Source: Paraglaciecola sp. 20A4 (GTDB taxonomy: Bacteria > Pseudomonadota > Gammaproteobacteria > Enterobacterales > Alteromonadaceae). Taken from it: a stretch of 64,000 nucleotides of DNA. A program made the translations under genes and the position numbers. This document shows positions 25,965 through 36,815 of the stretch, one piece after another (the first letter of the stretch is position 1; each line of letters opens with the position of its first letter). The stretch lies in contig NZ_WTPY01000003.1 of assembly GCF_011378905.1 (NCBI RefSeq), positions 248,001 to 312,000 on the forward strand, written 5' to 3'. Below the pieces are notes generated by a model, which worked only from the letters and a program-made list of their open reading frames with translations, was not told the DNA's origin and did not search any database.

Positions 25965-27599
25965 CTAACGCATTGTACTGAGCATGGTCATCGGTTTTTC
26001 TATATAAGATTTCCAAAGATTATTAAACCTCACCATAGTGGCTCCATCAATTATGCGATGATCACCAGACCAACTCACATGCATTATATTGACTGGACGC
26101 ACCTGGTCATGCTCATCAAAACGAGGTAAACGTTGAATTTTCCCTAATGCAACAATCGCTGCTTCCGGATGATTAATAACAGGTGTAGCAACCGTTCCAC
26201 CTAACACGCCAATATTGGATATGCTTATGGTACCACCGGTTAAATCACTTGTTTTTAGTCTGCCTTGCCTCGCTTGCTCAATCAATTCACCTGCCCTTAC
26301 GGCTATTTCTAAAAGGGACATGTCTTGCACCCCTTTTATGTTTGGCACCATTAATCCGAATTTGCCATCCACTGCCATACCAATATTATGATCGTGAAAA
26401 TAGGTCAATTCAGTGCAATCATCATTCACTTGACTATTAATGACCGGGAAAGCTTTAAGTGCCATAGACATCGCTTTAATAAAGAACGGCATAAAACTTA
26501 ATTTAACCCCTTGTACGGTGAAATCATCTTTTAACTGAGCACGTAACGCTATCAAGGCATCCATCTGTATTTCTTCACTCACAGTAAAATGCGGGATAGT
26601 TGAAACACTGTTCACCATCTGTTTCGCCATCGCCGCTTTAATACCGCTTATGCGCTCTACCCTAGTTTGTCCTTGATTTGTGCTTTTTGTCACTACCGAT
26701 GTTGTACTGGTTTTTGCAACCTCAACCGGCTTTTGCATTAAGTCACTCTTTAAAATACGGCCTTTATCACCCGAACCATGAACAAGTGATAGATCAATAC
26801 TTTTTTCTCTTGCGACACGACGCACTGCAGGACTGGCTAACACTTTATGATTAAGGTTAACGCCATTATCTGTAACCGTTTTAGTTTCTCGGTTGCCTAT
26901 TTCGTCTTTCTGCGCTTTGTTAGCAGTAGAGACAGGCAAATCTAAACTTGATTTAATGTCACCTTCTACGCTGTTAGCTTCTGTCACCTGCATGGTAAAA
27001 AGAGCAGAATGTACTTTCGCAATTTCACCTTGTTGATAACACAGACTCACCACTGTACCACTGTATTTTGCTGGGATTTCTACCAGCGCTTTATCAGTCA
27101 TCACCTCAACCACCGGCTGATCTTCGACTATGTCATCGCCTTCGCTGACCAACCATTTAACCAATTCACATTCAACAATTCCCTCACCAATATCTGGCAA
27201 GATAAACGTTTCAATATACCCACTATGAGCCGGCACGTTACTTTGATGTTCGCGTAACGCAGGGGCATTGTCTTTATGACTTGTTGTAGAATCCGTCTCT
27301 GGCATAAGAGCCTCTTGTGAACCAAGATCTTGGCTATCAGGCATTCGAGCGTCGTCGCTTTGAAGGTCAATGTCCATTGCAAACAGAGGCTTATGCACCT
27401 GTGCGATTTCGCCTGTTTGGTAATAAAGCTTATGCACTTTACCACTGTACATGGCAGGAATTTGCACCGTGGCTTTATCCGTCATAACCTCAGCAACTGG
27501 TTGGTCTTCGACGATGATATCCCCTTCTGATACTAACCATGCTAGTAGTTCACATTCCACTATCCCTTCACCAATATCTGGCAAGATAAAATCTTTCAT
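25965..27599 (-). CDS. bkdB: Branched-chain 2-oxoacid dehydrogenase E2 with two lipoyl domains
   Basis: A 544-residue dihydrolipoamide acyltransferase. Two lipoyl domains (about residues 2-76 and 130-205) carry the lipoylated Lys42 and Lys170 (VMTDKA). A peripheral-subunit-binding domain follows (about 250-290, SPAVRRVAREK and GDKGRILKSDL), then the acyltransferase domain with catalytic His514 (SGDHRIIDGA). It transfers the branched acyl group from E1 to CoA in valine, leucine and isoleucine breakdown. It is the last gene of an E1-alpha/E1-beta/E2 operon, with no E3 gene after it. The two lipoyl domains are near-identical in sequence, suggesting recent duplication within the gene. Confidence 0.92.
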   Translation of the reverse strand: MKDFILPDIGEGIVECELLAWLVSEGDIIVEDQPVAEVMTDKATVQIPAMYSGKVHKLYYQTGEIAQVHKPLFAMDIDLQSDDARMPDSQDLGSQEALMPETDSTTSHKDNAPALREHQSNVPAHSGYIETFILPDIGEGIVECELVKWLVSEGDDIVEDQPVVEVMTDKALVEIPAKYSGTVVSLCYQQGEIAKVHSALFTMQVTEANSVEGDIKSSLDLPVSTANKAQKDEIGNRETKTVTDNGVNLNHKVLASPAVRRVAREKSIDLSLVHGSGDKGRILKSDLMQKPVEVAKTSTTSVVTKSTNQGQTRVERISGIKAAMAKQMVNSVSTIPHFTVSEEIQMDALIALRAQLKDDFTVQGVKLSFMPFFIKAMSMALKAFPVINSQVNDDCTELTYFHDHNIGMAVDGKFGLMVPNIKGVQDMSLLEIAVRAGELIEQARQGRLKTSDLTGGTISISNIGVLGGTVATPVINHPEAAIVALGKIQRLPRFDEHDQVRPVNIMHVSWSGDHRIIDGATMVRFNNLWKSYIEKPMTMLSTMR

Positions 27600-27624
27600 T
27601 TCAGCTATTCCTCGATATTGATGA

Positions 27625-28602
27625 TTAATAATTCACGCAACGTTTAATTGCTTCATACGTTTTTAGATGATCCGGCATGTATTCTTTTTCATGGGCTAAA
27701 GGATAAGGCGTATCTAAGCCACAAACACGCGTGATAGGCGACTCCAAATATAAGAAACATCGCTCTTGTACGGTGGCAGAAATCTCGCTGGCAAAGCCGC
27801 CCGTTTGAGGAGCTTCATGATTAATAATCAGACGTCCGGTTTTTTTAACTGATTCGCTAACGGTGTGAGCATCCCATGGCAAAATGCTGCGCAAGTCGAT
27901 GATTTCACATGATATGCCGTCTTTCTCAGCCATTTCAGCTGCTTTTTCAATAACATCGACCTGAGCTCCCCACGCGAGTAAGGTAATATGTTCCCCTTCT
28001 TTAACAACATCTGCCTTGCCAAGTGGCAACTCATAGTCCTCTTCTGGTACCTCTCCCACTGACGCACGATACAAGCGCTTAGGCTCCATAAACAACACTG
28101 GGTTATCATCTCTAATAGAAGCTAATAATAGTCCTTTGGCTTGATAAGGATTACGAGGGATCACCACTTTCATTCCAGGTATATGAGCAAAAAAGGCTTC
28201 AGGGGATTGTGAGTGATATAAACCACCAGCAATACCACCACCATAAGGTGTTCGTATGGTGAGTGTACCGCACGTAAATTGTCCACCTGAGCGATAACGA
28301 AACTTAGCGGTTTCGTTAATGATTTGATCAAATGCTGGGAAAATATAATCGCCAAATTGTATTTCAGCGACGGGTACTGAGCCCTGAGACGCAAGACCAT
28401 TGGCAAAACCAATAATGCCTTGCTCTGTTAATGGCGTATTAAAGCAGCGCCCTTTACCAAACTTTTGTTGTAAATTACTTGTTGCTCTAAATACACCACC
28501 GAAATGACCTACATCTTCGCCAAATACCATGACTTTTTCATCGTCGTTCATTGCGGTAACCAAAGCATCGTTGATTGCTTGTAGCATATTCATTTTAATC
28601 AT
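27625..28602 (-). CDS. bkdA2: Branched-chain 2-oxoacid dehydrogenase E1 beta subunit
   Basis: A 325-residue transketolase-type E1 beta chain. [15 protein letters not shown] (about residues 29-43), TPLTEQGI and the [20 protein letters not shown] block (about 116-135) are typical of the branched-chain enzyme. It completes the thiamine-diphosphate site with E1 alpha. I chose the ATG at 28602 because GGGAG lies 9 nt upstream; it overlaps the E1-alpha stop by 8 nt (ATGATTAA), so the two subunits are translationally coupled. The E2 gene follows 25 nt downstream. Confidence 0.93.
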   Translation of the reverse strand: MIKMNMLQAINDALVTAMNDDEKVMVFGEDVGHFGGVFRATSNLQQKFGKGRCFNTPLTEQGIIGFANGLASQGSVPVAEIQFGDYIFPAFDQIINETAKFRYRSGGQFTCGTLTIRTPYGGGIAGGLYHSQSPEAFFAHIPGMKVVIPRNPYQAKGLLLASIRDDNPVLFMEPKRLYRASVGEVPEEDYELPLGKADVVKEGEHITLLAWGAQVDVIEKAAEMAEKDGISCEIIDLRSILPWDAHTVSESVKKTGRLIINHEAPQTGGFASEISATVQERCFLYLESPITRVCGLDTPYPLAHEKEYMPDHLKTYEAIKRCVNY

Positions 28603-29821
28603 GGCGAATTCTCCCGGCAGTCTTCGGGTAAGCATCAGGATATAAGCGAATATGTTTTTTCAATTGACTCAGTTGTTCTTGTAAATGCCAAGGTGGCATG
28701 TCGTAAACATCGTTAACCAAATCATCAATCTCACAAATATCGACTTGTTCAGCTTTTTTCATTGCTGCTAAAACCTCTTGGCGGGTTTGTTCAATAAATT
28801 GCTTATGTTGCTCTTCGTTTATCCAACCTTTGCTCTTCATCCAATTTTCAAAACGTTGCACGGGATCTTTCTCCCGCCATTTTTGCTCCTCTTCTTTTGA
28901 GCGATAACCCGTCGGGTCGTCAGATGTAGAATGCGCGGCAAGGCGATAAGTCATCGCTTCGATTAACACAGGACAATTTTCAGTTAGGGCAATTTCTCGC
29001 GCTTTTTGCGTGGCGAGATAAACAGCTAGTACATCGTTGCCGTCAACGCGAATGGTTTTGATACCGTAGCCCAATCCGCGAGCGGCAATTCCATCCCCGC
29101 AGAACTGCTCACTCGATGGAGTCGATATGGCATAGCCATTGTTACGACAAAAGAAAATAACGGGACAACTCAGTACAGCAGCCATATTCAGCCCTGCATG
29201 AAAATCACCTTCTGATGCAGCACCTTCCCCAAAGTAGCAAATGGTTATGGCCTGGTTACCTGCCATTTTCTGACCGTAAGCATAGCCGGCAGCTTGAGGA
29301 ATTTGCGTCGCCAGTGGTGATGAGATAGTCATGAAGTTCAACGCCTTATCCCCGTAATGAATAGGCATTTGACGACCTTTATTGGGATCAAGCTTGTTAC
29401 TGAACATTTGATTCATAAATTGCTCAGTACGGTAACCTCGATATGCTAACGCTCCCTGCTCTCGGTATTGGGACATTATCATATCGTGTTCACTTAGCGC
29501 CGCAGCACTGCCTACCGTTGATGCCTCTTCACCACTACAAGCCAAATAGAAGCTGATTCGCCCTTGACGCTGAGCTCCGACCATACGCTCGTCGAGCACC
29601 CGTATATAATGCATGGTTTGAAATATTTTATGGGCCGTTTCCTGACTCATATCTGGCATCTGCGCATCACTATGGGCACTACCATCGGGCTGTAAAATTT
29701 GTAGCATGGGAATATCTACGGTCCCTTTATCGATGATATTCACCGTATGACTAATTCCCACATCGAAGAGATGATTTCTATCTTTCACCACGAACCCTCT
29801 TAATTTATCTAACACCGTCAC
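28595..29821 (-). CDS. bkdA1: Branched-chain 2-oxoacid dehydrogenase E1 alpha subunit
   Basis: A 408-residue thiamine-diphosphate-dependent E1 alpha chain. The cofactor motif runs from [11 protein letters not shown] (about residues 198-208) to CRNNGYAIS (about 226-234). [15 protein letters not shown] near residue 293-307 is the phosphorylation-loop region of the family. With E1 beta it decarboxylates branched-chain 2-oxoacids. It is first in the operon; its promoter must be in the 335-bp gap before the DUF2189 gene, where I see no recognised operator. Confidence 0.93.
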   Translation of the reverse strand: MTVLDKLRGFVVKDRNHLFDVGISHTVNIIDKGTVDIPMLQILQPDGSAHSDAQMPDMSQETAHKIFQTMHYIRVLDERMVGAQRQGRISFYLACSGEEASTVGSAAALSEHDMIMSQYREQGALAYRGYRTEQFMNQMFSNKLDPNKGRQMPIHYGDKALNFMTISSPLATQIPQAAGYAYGQKMAGNQAITICYFGEGAASEGDFHAGLNMAAVLSCPVIFFCRNNGYAISTPSSEQFCGDGIAARGLGYGIKTIRVDGNDVLAVYLATQKAREIALTENCPVLIEAMTYRLAAHSTSDDPTGYRSKEEEQKWREKDPVQRFENWMKSKGWINEEQHKQFIEQTRQEVLAAMKKAEQVDICEIDDLVNDVYDMPPWHLQEQLSQLKKHIRLYPDAYPKTAGRIRHD

Positions 29822-30156
29822 GATAGACGATGTTTAAAAATTGTTATTTGAGTGTTAATAGTAATGTGAATTTAAGGATAGGACATTTCCAAATTAGTAA
29901 CGAAATGACTGAAAGAAAGAATGCTTAACCTAATTAACGTACGAAAACATGATGTTCATCCGCCTTTTTTTCTGACCACTTTATCGGTAAAACCATGCTG
30001 TAGAGACGTTCGTGCTAGAGGAAATGATTAATGAAGGCGAAAATAGTGAAATAACAGGGTGCACAGCGCAAAACGGCTGAATATAAGATAAAGTGTTCGC
30101 CGCCTATGTGGGTGACCATACCTAACACAGGCAGCGTTTAAGACACTAAAAAAGAA
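29822..30156. other. Intergenic region upstream of the branched-chain operon
   Basis: A 335-bp gap expected to carry the minus-strand operon promoter. I find no gene, no strong terminator and no operator I can name. A short ACGTACG at about 29938-29944 is partly palindromic but too brief to call. Confidence 0.35.
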
Positions 30157-30951
30157 TTATGCGTATAAACGCTTACGCTTAACTTCAACGCTGTCAATAT
30201 AACCATGCCAAGTAGCATAACCAATAATAGGCATTAATATAATAAACCCAAAGAATTGGGTTCCGAAGCCGATTAACACGGATACTAAAATAATGCTCGC
30301 CCAAAACAGCATTGGAATTTTATTACTCCAAACGGTATTCATACTGGTTAATACCGCGGTAGCCAAGTCTACCTTACGCTCCATTAAAATAGGCTGAGTA
30401 AATGCGCTAAGAAAAAAGACTAACAATGTAAAACCTGCCCCGATTACCCCTCCTAACGCTAAAAACGGAAATAAGTTCTCGTAGTTCTCATCTAGGTAAG
30501 GGGGATATAAAGCATGTATCAATGATGCAACACGTAACCAAAAAATCATCAGTACCATTAATAAGATGCCTAAACCCCACTCGTTCACTGCGTTACGTTT
30601 AACCGCTTTAATACTGTGCCACAAGGAGGGTTTATGCCCTTTCTCCAATTCCCAACTGATATCGTAGAGACCTGCAGCTAAAAACGGTCCAATGAGCATA
30701 AAGCACACGATGGCAGGTAAAATAACGAGGTGCCAACCTGTTAGTTCAACTAAATAGGTGATAAACCACGGGATAACGGCAAAAAACAATCCAAAAATTA
30801 ACGTCAATATAGGGGCGCGTATAGCATCTTGAATACCCAACCTGAGCCAATTAATAGGATCGGTAATAGTCAATTCCCTACAGGGTATGACGCGAGCAAT
30901 ACTGCTACCGGTTATGGCATTTTGCGGGGCTTCTTTAAAAGACTGTGACAT
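30157..30951 (-). CDS. DUF2189 family integral membrane protein
   Basis: A 264-residue membrane protein of the DUF2189 family, recognised from ITDPINWLRLGIQDAI (about residues 28-43) and the AAGLYDISWELEKGHKP motif (about 91-107). Five or six membrane spans are predicted. Its function is unknown; family members are common next to respiratory or stress genes in Proteobacteria. I take the ATG at 30951 as start, since TTGGAG forms the ribosome-binding site upstream, whereas the TTG at 30966 would consume it. It is divergent from alaA. Confidence 0.8.
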   Translation of the reverse strand: MSQSFKEAPQNAITGSSIARVIPCRELTITDPINWLRLGIQDAIRAPILTLIFGLFFAVIPWFITYLVELTGWHLVILPAIVCFMLIGPFLAAGLYDISWELEKGHKPSLWHSIKAVKRNAVNEWGLGILLMVLMIFWLRVASLIHALYPPYLDENYENLFPFLALGGVIGAGFTLLVFFLSAFTQPILMERKVDLATAVLTSMNTVWSNKIPMLFWASIILVSVLIGFGTQFFGFIILMPIIGYATWHGYIDSVEVKRKRLYA

Positions 30952-31251
30952 AGAGAGGTACTCCAAACAAAAGGGAATTTGTGTCTGTTTTATCTTACTG
31001 CTCTTTAAGACTAATCCTATAAATCAAACTTGTCAGGTAAAAATTGCCACTGTCAGGAGAGTTTTCGTGGATCTCGACGATCCGTGTTTTAACTGCCCGT
31101 AACACATCGCCATGCCCCCAGGCTTTAGTAGCATTAACGCCTATTACTGGAAACGACATAGAATACGCAAATAATCGTCCCGAAGGCGCAATTATACTTA
31201 ACATACCCTAGTGCCCTGTATTACTCTTGCTACCACCTTTTGTTATACATC
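30952..31251. promoter_or_regulatory. Divergent promoter region, DUF2189 gene and alaA
   Basis: About 300 bp between divergent starts. It must hold both promoters. Short open frames here overlap each other on opposite strands and look like chance. No named operator was found. Confidence 0.4.
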
Positions 31252-32478
31252 ATGATCATGCGCACTTTCAAAAAATCAAAAAAACTCGATAACGTTTGTT
31301 ATGACATTCGCGGCCCTATTTTAGAGCAAGCTCAAAAAATGGAAGATGAAGGCCACCGTATTTTAAAACTTAATATTGGTAACCCTGCCTCATTTGGATT
31401 TGAGGCACCGGATGATATTTTGAAAGATGTTATTCATCATTTACCAAAATCCCAAGGTTATTCAGATTCCAAGGGCATTTATCCAGCGCGTGTTGCTGTG
31501 ATGCAGTATTACCAACAACAACAAATTAAAAATATATCGGTCAATGATATCTATATTGGCAACGGTGTAAGCGAGCTTATCGTAATGGCGATGCAAGCAT
31601 TGCTTGATGACGAGGACGAAGTATTACTGCCAAGCCCGGATTACCCACTGTGGACCGCATCCGTCAGTTTGTCTTCGGGTAAACCAGTACATTATCGCTG
31701 CGACGAAAACGCTGGATGGGAGCCAGATATAGATGACATCAAGAATAAGATCACGGCGAATACTAAGGCTATCGTTCTTATCAATCCAAATAATCCAACT
31801 GGCGCAGTTTATAGTAAGGCATTACTACTGAAGATAATTGACGTTGCTCGAGAGCACGAATTAATGGTCTTTAGTGACGAAATTTACGACAAAATTCTGT
31901 ATGACGGCGCTAAACATCAATGTATCGCTGCATTGGCGGAGGATATCTTTTTTATTACCCTTGGAGGACTGTCTAAGAATTATCGGGTTGCAGGGTTCCG
32001 CGCGGGCTGGCTTGTGGTAAGTGGACATAAAGCACTTGGCCGAAACTATATAGACGGGTTAAACATGTTGTCGTCAATGCGCATGTGCGCCAACGTACCG
32101 AGCCAACACGCCATTCAAACCGCATTAGGTGGATACCAAAGCATCAATGATCTGATTGTTGATGGCGGTCGTCTTAAACTACAACGAGACTTAGCCACCA
32201 CTATGCTCAATCAAATTGATGGACTTGAATGCGTGGCGCCTAACGGTGCCATGTATTGCTTTGTTAAAGTCGATGCTGAAAAATTCAATATTCACAGTGA
32301 CGAGCAAATGATTATGGACTTGCTACGCAGTGAAAAAGTATTACTGGTACACGGTAACGCATTCAATTTATCCCAGGGCTGCTTTTTCCGCTTAGTCTTT
32401 CTTCCACATGTTGATGTACTGCGCCCGGCAATTGAGCGTATTGCAAATTTCTTTAAACACTACCGCCAGGCTGACTAA
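31252..32478 (+). CDS. alaA: Glutamate-pyruvate (alanine) transaminase
   Basis: A 408-residue class I aminotransferase very close to E. coli AlaA throughout: [65 protein letters not shown] and the PLP-Lys region [16 protein letters not shown]. It makes alanine from pyruvate and glutamate. Two ATGs (31252 and 31258) are possible and neither has a clear ribosome-binding site; a TTG at 31240 is less likely. The yfbR gene follows after 5 nt, as alaA and yfbR are also neighbours in E. coli. Confidence 0.95.
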   Translation: MIMRTFKKSKKLDNVCYDIRGPILEQAQKMEDEGHRILKLNIGNPASFGFEAPDDILKDVIHHLPKSQGYSDSKGIYPARVAVMQYYQQQQIKNISVNDIYIGNGVSELIVMAMQALLDDEDEVLLPSPDYPLWTASVSLSSGKPVHYRCDENAGWEPDIDDIKNKITANTKAIVLINPNNPTGAVYSKALLLKIIDVAREHELMVFSDEIYDKILYDGAKHQCIAALAEDIFFITLGGLSKNYRVAGFRAGWLVVSGHKALGRNYIDGLNMLSSMRMCANVPSQHAIQTALGGYQSINDLIVDGGRLKLQRDLATTMLNQIDGLECVAPNGAMYCFVKVDAEKFNIHSDEQMIMDLLRSEKVLLVHGNAFNLSQGCFFRLVFLPHVDVLRPAIERIANFFKHYRQAD

Positions 32479-32483
32479 CTATT

Positions 32484-33095
32484 ATGAGTACCCCACAAAA
32501 AAGTCATTTTTTTGCCCATCTATCACGCATGAAACTCATTAATCGCTGGCCGTTAATGCGCAATGTAAGAACGGAAAATGTACAAGAACATAGTTTGCAA
32601 GTCGCTATGGTCGCCCATTCATTAGCATTAATTCGCAACAAATATTTTGACGGAAAGGTCAACGCATACAAAATAGCCACGCAAGCGATGTTTCACGATG
32701 TATCTGAAGTGCTAACCGGCGACTTACCTACCCCTGTAAAATACTACAATCCAGCTATTCAAGCTGAATATAAAAAGATTGAAAAAATAGCCGAGCAAAA
32801 ACTCATTGATATGGCACCGGCCGATTTTAAAGAAGACTACGCGGCACTGATACAGCATGAAGGCCAAGATGAAACGGAAGCCTTCATCATCAAAGCCGCT
32901 GATGTTATCTGCGCGTATTTAAAAACCTTAGAGGAACTCTCTGCAGGTAATCAGGAGTTTGGCCTAGCAAAAAAACGTTTAGATAAAATTCTTAAAGATT
33001 ACCATTCCGAGGAAGTGGATTATTTTATGCGCGCTTATGTACCTAGCTTTAGCTTAAGTTTGGACGAGATTACCCAAGAAGATAATGCGCTTTAA
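32484..33095 (+). CDS. yfbR: 5'-deoxynucleotidase YfbR
   Basis: A 203-residue HD-domain 5'-deoxynucleotidase releasing phosphate from deoxyribonucleoside 5'-monophosphates. The HD ligands are His36 (QEHSLQV), His71-Asp72 ([15 protein letters not shown]) and the later Asp in KAADVICAY. Arg21-Trp22 near the N-terminus matches the substrate-selecting pair of E. coli YfbR. It is coupled to alaA by a 5-nt gap. The length is typical. Confidence 0.94.
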   Translation: MSTPQKSHFFAHLSRMKLINRWPLMRNVRTENVQEHSLQVAMVAHSLALIRNKYFDGKVNAYKIATQAMFHDVSEVLTGDLPTPVKYYNPAIQAEYKKIEKIAEQKLIDMAPADFKEDYAALIQHEGQDETEAFIIKAADVICAYLKTLEELSAGNQEFGLAKKRLDKILKDYHSEEVDYFMRAYVPSFSLSLDEITQEDNAL

Positions 33096-33209
33096 ACATA
33101 GCGGATAAACGCTACACAAAATTTGTTAATGGAATAATGAACTAACTGAATACTATTTCTACAAGAAGCCAATAATATCGCTGGTCAACTTGAAAATGGA
33201 CGTTACCTT

Positions 33210-33974
33210 ATGAAAAGCGCCACCATCATTCTATGCGCCAGCTTATTAATCACATCATCTCTTGCGCATGCCGAGCAATTTAATATATTACTTTTTACCA
33301 AGACAGCCGAATGGCATCACAAGTCAATCAACGGCGCAGTACAAGCCATTGAGACCCTAGGGACTAAACATCATTTTGGGGTTGACTGGCAAGAAGATGC
33401 AACACTTATTAATGATGACAACCTTAAAAACTATGATGCGGTGGTATTTTTGCTTACTTCTGGCGATATATTAAATACGCCGCAAGAATCAGCACTACAA
33501 CGGTTTATTCAATCCGGTAAAGGATTTGTGGGGATCCATAGCGCATCCGATACAGAGAAAACATGGCCTTGGTATAATCAGCTGGTGGGGCATGTGTTTA
33601 AAATCCATCCTGAAGTACAAAGCGCACAGATGAAGGTTGTCTCTAGAGATTTTCCTGGACTGGAGTATTTGCCTAACACATTGCTGTGGACTGATGAATG
33701 GTATGAATTTGGCCCTGCTCAAAGCAAAAACTTACATTACCTCCTAACAGTAGATGAGAATACTTTTGCTCCTCATGCTCAGTGGGGAGACAATATAGGC
33801 GATGGCATGGGTACGTTTCATCCTATTTCGTGGTATCACCAATTCGATGGTGGACGCGCTTTCTATACTGCGTTGGGACATAAACCAATTGCCTATCAAG
33901 ACAATGCATTTCTACAGCATATTTACGGCGGGATATATTGGGCAGCAACAGGAAAAGGGATCCCAGCGAAATAA
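33210..33974 (+). CDS. Exported ThuA-like domain protein
   Basis: A 254-residue protein with a signal peptide (residues 1-21, ending SLAHA) followed by a ThuA-like class I glutamine-amidotransferase-type fold. FTKTAEWHH, YDAVVFLLTSGDIL (about residues 72-85), GKGFVGIHSASDTEK (about 108-122) and GRAFYTALGHK (about 214-224) are typical. Related secreted ThuA proteins act on sugars or are linked to glycoside degradation; the substrate is unknown. The 3' end of this gene was once duplicated: a decayed copy lies at 34146-34340. Confidence 0.82.
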   Translation: MKSATIILCASLLITSSLAHAEQFNILLFTKTAEWHHKSINGAVQAIETLGTKHHFGVDWQEDATLINDDNLKNYDAVVFLLTSGDILNTPQESALQRFIQSGKGFVGIHSASDTEKTWPWYNQLVGHVFKIHPEVQSAQMKVVSRDFPGLEYLPNTLLWTDEWYEFGPAQSKNLHYLLTVDENTFAPHAQWGDNIGDGMGTFHPISWYHQFDGGRAFYTALGHKPIAYQDNAFLQHIYGGIYWAATGKGIPAK

Positions 33975-34010
33975 TAATTCTTAGCGATATATTTAAAGCA
34001 TGATACGTCC

Positions 34011-34145
34011 GTGCAGCAACCTACCCTGTGATCAGCCAAAAATGGCTTTTTAACTGACGTAGGGTAACCGCTCAATCTACCTGCAGTAGCATTTGGCGTG
34101 GTTGTTAATTCCCATAAAAACAAGCATATACATTATGCTCCGCCG
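34011..34145 (+). pseudogene. Decayed copy of the dgt 5' end
   Basis: GTGCAGCAACCTACCCTGTG at 34011-34030 matches the dgt start at 34370 with a constant offset of 359 bp. The dgt Trp codon TGG is TGA here (34029-34031). Similarity fades to short blocks (for example CTGCAGTAGCATTT against CTGCACTCTGCGGCATTT) before the next remnant begins. With the fragment at 34146 it forms one tandem-duplicated unit. Confidence 0.7.
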
Positions 34146-34340
34146 AGGAACAATACAGGTGACGGTATGGACTAGTTTCATGCTATTTCTTAGTACCACC
34201 AATTCTATGCCTTAGCGTTTTTTATACTGCGCTAGGGCATAAATCTATTGCCTATCAAGACAATGCGTTTTTACAGTACATTTACGGTGGTATATATTGA
34301 GCGACAACAGGTAAGGGAATTCCGGCAAAACAATCATTCC
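34146..34340 (+). pseudogene. Decayed copy of the thuA-like 3' end
   Basis: This stretch aligns with the intact gene at about 33786-33981 with an offset of 360 then 359 bp (one base lost near 34201-34221). Shared blocks include TATACTGCG, GCCTATCAAGACAATGC and TTTACGG. Several codons are broken: a TGA (34298-34300) replaces the TGG of GIYWAATG, and a TAG lies near 34172. It has no start and cannot encode a protein. It is the left part of the second copy of a tandem duplication whose right part is the intact dgt gene. Confidence 0.8.
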
Positions 34341-34369
34341 CAGAGGTATTCACAGAGGTATAAACGTCC

Positions 34370-35725
34370 ATGCAGCAACCTAACATGTGGTCAGCGAGAC
34401 ATTTTTCACAGCAAGTACAACGTGATGGCGATCATCGCTCACCGTTTCAACGTGACAAAGCCCGTATACTGCACTCTGCGGCATTTAGACGTCTGCAAGC
34501 CAAAACGCAGGTATTGGGCGTGGGCATGAGCGATTTCTATCGCACACGATTGACCCACTCCCTTGAAGCCTCGCAAATAGGTCAGGGAATTGCTGCACAG
34601 CTTCGCCAAAAACATCCAATTCTTACAGATAAACTTGGCCTTAACGACACGCTAATTGAAGCCTTGTGTTTAGCGCATGACATTGGACACCCTCCTTTTG
34701 GCCATGGCGGTGAGATTGCTCTGCATTTCATGATGCGTGAATATGGTGGTTTCGAGGGAAATGGACAAACATTCAGAATCGTTACCAAGTTAGAGCCTTA
34801 TACCCCATCTCATGGAATGAACCTCAGTCGCCGAACTTTACTTGGGCTGGTAAAGTATCCAAACTTTATTGAACCATTAACCAACATCCAACCTGCCTTA
34901 GCAGACACGAATATATACACTTCATCACATCGCAATATTAAAGCCGCTGATTGGGTTCCCCCTAAGGGGCTGTATGCATGTGAGAAGGGAATGTTTGACT
35001 GGCTATTGCAGCCTTTGTCTTTGCAAGATCAAGCCTTACTTTGCCAGATAGCGCCGAGTACCTCATTGCAGCGACACCATAAAACCACATTTAAATCCTT
35101 TGACTGCTCAATTATGGAACTGGCCGACGATATCGCCTATGGCATACACGACTTAGAAGATGCCATTGTTATGGGGATCGTTAACCTACCGCAGTTTGAA
35201 GAACAAATTGTTGAACCAATAGAGGCATTAAGTGAAACATGGTTGGCTGGGCATATTTCAATGCTCGCTAAAAAACTGTTCAGTAAGCACCATCACGAAC
35301 GCAAAGATGCGATAGGCGCGCTGGTCAATAGTTTCATTACCAATATAGAAATAATCCAAACGGATCCTGCCTTTGAGCATGACTTGCTCAAATACAACGC
35401 AGTATTCCAACCTGAGTTTGAACAGGCTCTGTCTATCTTTAAACAGTTTGTTTATCAGCGGGTGATCCGCAAACCAGAAATACAAATACTGGAATACAAA
35501 GGACAGCAAGTTGTGATGGGGCTATTTGAAGCCTTCGCATCAGATCCTGAGCGTTTATTGCCAGAAAATACTCGCCTTCGCTGGCTTAATGCGCAGAACG
35601 AATATAACGGAATGCGTATAATTTGTGATTATATTGCCGGTATGACAGATGAATTTGCCTCGCGCCTGTACGCAAATTTGTTTATTCCCAAAAGTGGTGT
35701 TATTCCCGATAGCATAGGACTTTAG
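34370..35725 (+). CDS. dgt: dGTPase-family deoxynucleotide triphosphohydrolase
   Basis: A 451-residue HD-domain dNTP triphosphohydrolase. [21 protein letters not shown] is the N-terminal substrate region (core HSAAFRRLQ, residues 35-43); HD ligands are His63 (LTHSLEA), His103-Asp104 in [14 protein letters not shown], and Asp in ELADDIAYG. It splits dNTPs to nucleoside and triphosphate. Its length fits the dgt-type family. Just upstream are decayed duplicates of its own 5' end and of the previous gene's 3' end. The preceding region contains no clear promoter. Confidence 0.92.
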   Translation: MQQPNMWSARHFSQQVQRDGDHRSPFQRDKARILHSAAFRRLQAKTQVLGVGMSDFYRTRLTHSLEASQIGQGIAAQLRQKHPILTDKLGLNDTLIEALCLAHDIGHPPFGHGGEIALHFMMREYGGFEGNGQTFRIVTKLEPYTPSHGMNLSRRTLLGLVKYPNFIEPLTNIQPALADTNIYTSSHRNIKAADWVPPKGLYACEKGMFDWLLQPLSLQDQALLCQIAPSTSLQRHHKTTFKSFDCSIMELADDIAYGIHDLEDAIVMGIVNLPQFEEQIVEPIEALSETWLAGHISMLAKKLFSKHHHERKDAIGALVNSFITNIEIIQTDPAFEHDLLKYNAVFQPEFEQALSIFKQFVYQRVIRKPEIQILEYKGQQVVMGLFEAFASDPERLLPENTRLRWLNAQNEYNGMRIICDYIAGMTDEFASRLYANLFIPKSGVIPDSIGL

Positions 35726-35813
35726 CTGCCGATTAAAAACAATTGAAATTTTTGGTCTTAATTCATTGTCCTTAGTAGTAATCATTAAGGTATTTAACGC
35801 AATTAAGGCCACC

Positions 35814-36815
35814 ATGTTAATCAATGTACCCAAAGCAAGCGCTGTCAAAGAGAGCGAAATCACCGACGAGAAGGTATTCAACCAGCGCCGTGACATCCTT
35901 AAATCTATGGGATTCGTCGGTGCTTCAGCGCTACTCACTAGTCAATCTGCTCAAGCTAGTTTTTTCTCTGACGACGATAAAAAGACATTTAAAACCCGAG
36001 CGCTTGACTATGCCCCGGCGGCAAAACAGCAACAGAGCCAGGCGTTTACGCCCGAAGAGAAAATAATCACTCACAACAATTTTTATGAGTTTGGTACAGC
36101 TAAATCAGATCCGGTTGAAAATGCTCAACAGTTCAAAGTGAACCCGTGGAGCCTGAGCGTAGAAGGGTTAGCTGAGAAACCATTTACGTTAAATTACGAT
36201 GAACTTTTCAGCCAATTTCCTCTTGAAGAACGAATTTATCGCATGCGATGTGTTGAAGCATGGTCCATGGTCGTTCCATGGATTGGTTTTTCATTGGCGG
36301 CATTAATCAAAAAAGCCAAACCGTTAAGCTCAGCCAAATACGTTGCATTTGAAACGTTATATGATCCTAAGCAAATGCCGGGGCAAAAAAATCGCTTTGC
36401 AGGTGGCGGTATTGAGTACCCTTATGTTGAAGGATTACGTTTAGACGAAGCCATGCATCCTCTTACCCTACTTTCTGTTGGACTTTATGGTAAGACGTTA
36501 CCTGCTCAAAATGGCGCACCAATTAGACTCGTAGTGCCTTGGAAATACGGCTTTAAAAGTATCAAGTCTATTACCCGTATTCGCCTAACCGATAAACGCC
36601 CGCCTACAACGTGGAATATTTTAGCAGCCAGCGAATATGGCTTCTATGCCAATGTGAATCCTGAGATTAGCCACCCCCGGTGGAGTCAAGCTAGCGAACG
36701 CCGCATTAGCTCGGCCGGTTTGTTCTCGCGAAATCGAATAGATACCAAGATGTTCAACGGTTACGATGAAGTGGCATCGCTTTATCAAGGCATGGATCTA
36801 AGAAAAAATTTCTAA
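35814..36815 (+). CDS. msrP: Periplasmic methionine-sulfoxide reductase, catalytic subunit MsrP
   Basis: A 333-residue molybdopterin enzyme that repairs oxidised methionine in periplasmic proteins. The Tat signal is [12 protein letters not shown] (Arg25-Arg26); the molybdenum Cys is Cys146 in [14 protein letters not shown]. The start at 35814 has AAGG 7 nt upstream and gives almost exactly the E. coli length (334 aa). An upstream in-frame ATG at 35766 would add 16 residues not seen in the family. It overlaps msrQ by 1 nt (TAATG), so the two are coupled. Confidence 0.95.
   Translation: MLINVPKASAVKESEITDEKVFNQRRDILKSMGFVGASALLTSQSAQASFFSDDDKKTFKTRALDYAPAAKQQQSQAFTPEEKIITHNNFYEFGTAKSDPVENAQQFKVNPWSLSVEGLAEKPFTLNYDELFSQFPLEERIYRMRCVEAWSMVVPWIGFSLAALIKKAKPLSSAKYVAFETLYDPKQMPGQKNRFAGGGIEYPYVEGLRLDEAMHPLTLLSVGLYGKTLPAQNGAPIRLVVPWKYGFKSIKSITRIRLTDKRPPTTWNILAASEYGFYANVNPEISHPRWSQASERRISSAGLFSRNRIDTKMFNGYDEVASLYQGMDLRKNF

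Noticed and set aside
29930-29950. ACGTACG as a LiuR- or BkdR-type operator before the branched-chain operon
   Set aside because: Only 7 bp and not matching a consensus I can state with confidence.
30995-31204. Possible small gene in the alaA upstream region
   Set aside because: It overlaps an opposite-strand frame of similar length, lacks a ribosome-binding site and has no recognisable sequence; the region is better seen as a divergent promoter.
34248-34529. Plus-strand frame overlapping the start of dgt
   Set aside because: It begins inside the decayed thuA copy and runs out of frame into dgt; its N-terminal residues are only the remnant of GHKPIAYQD-type sequence.
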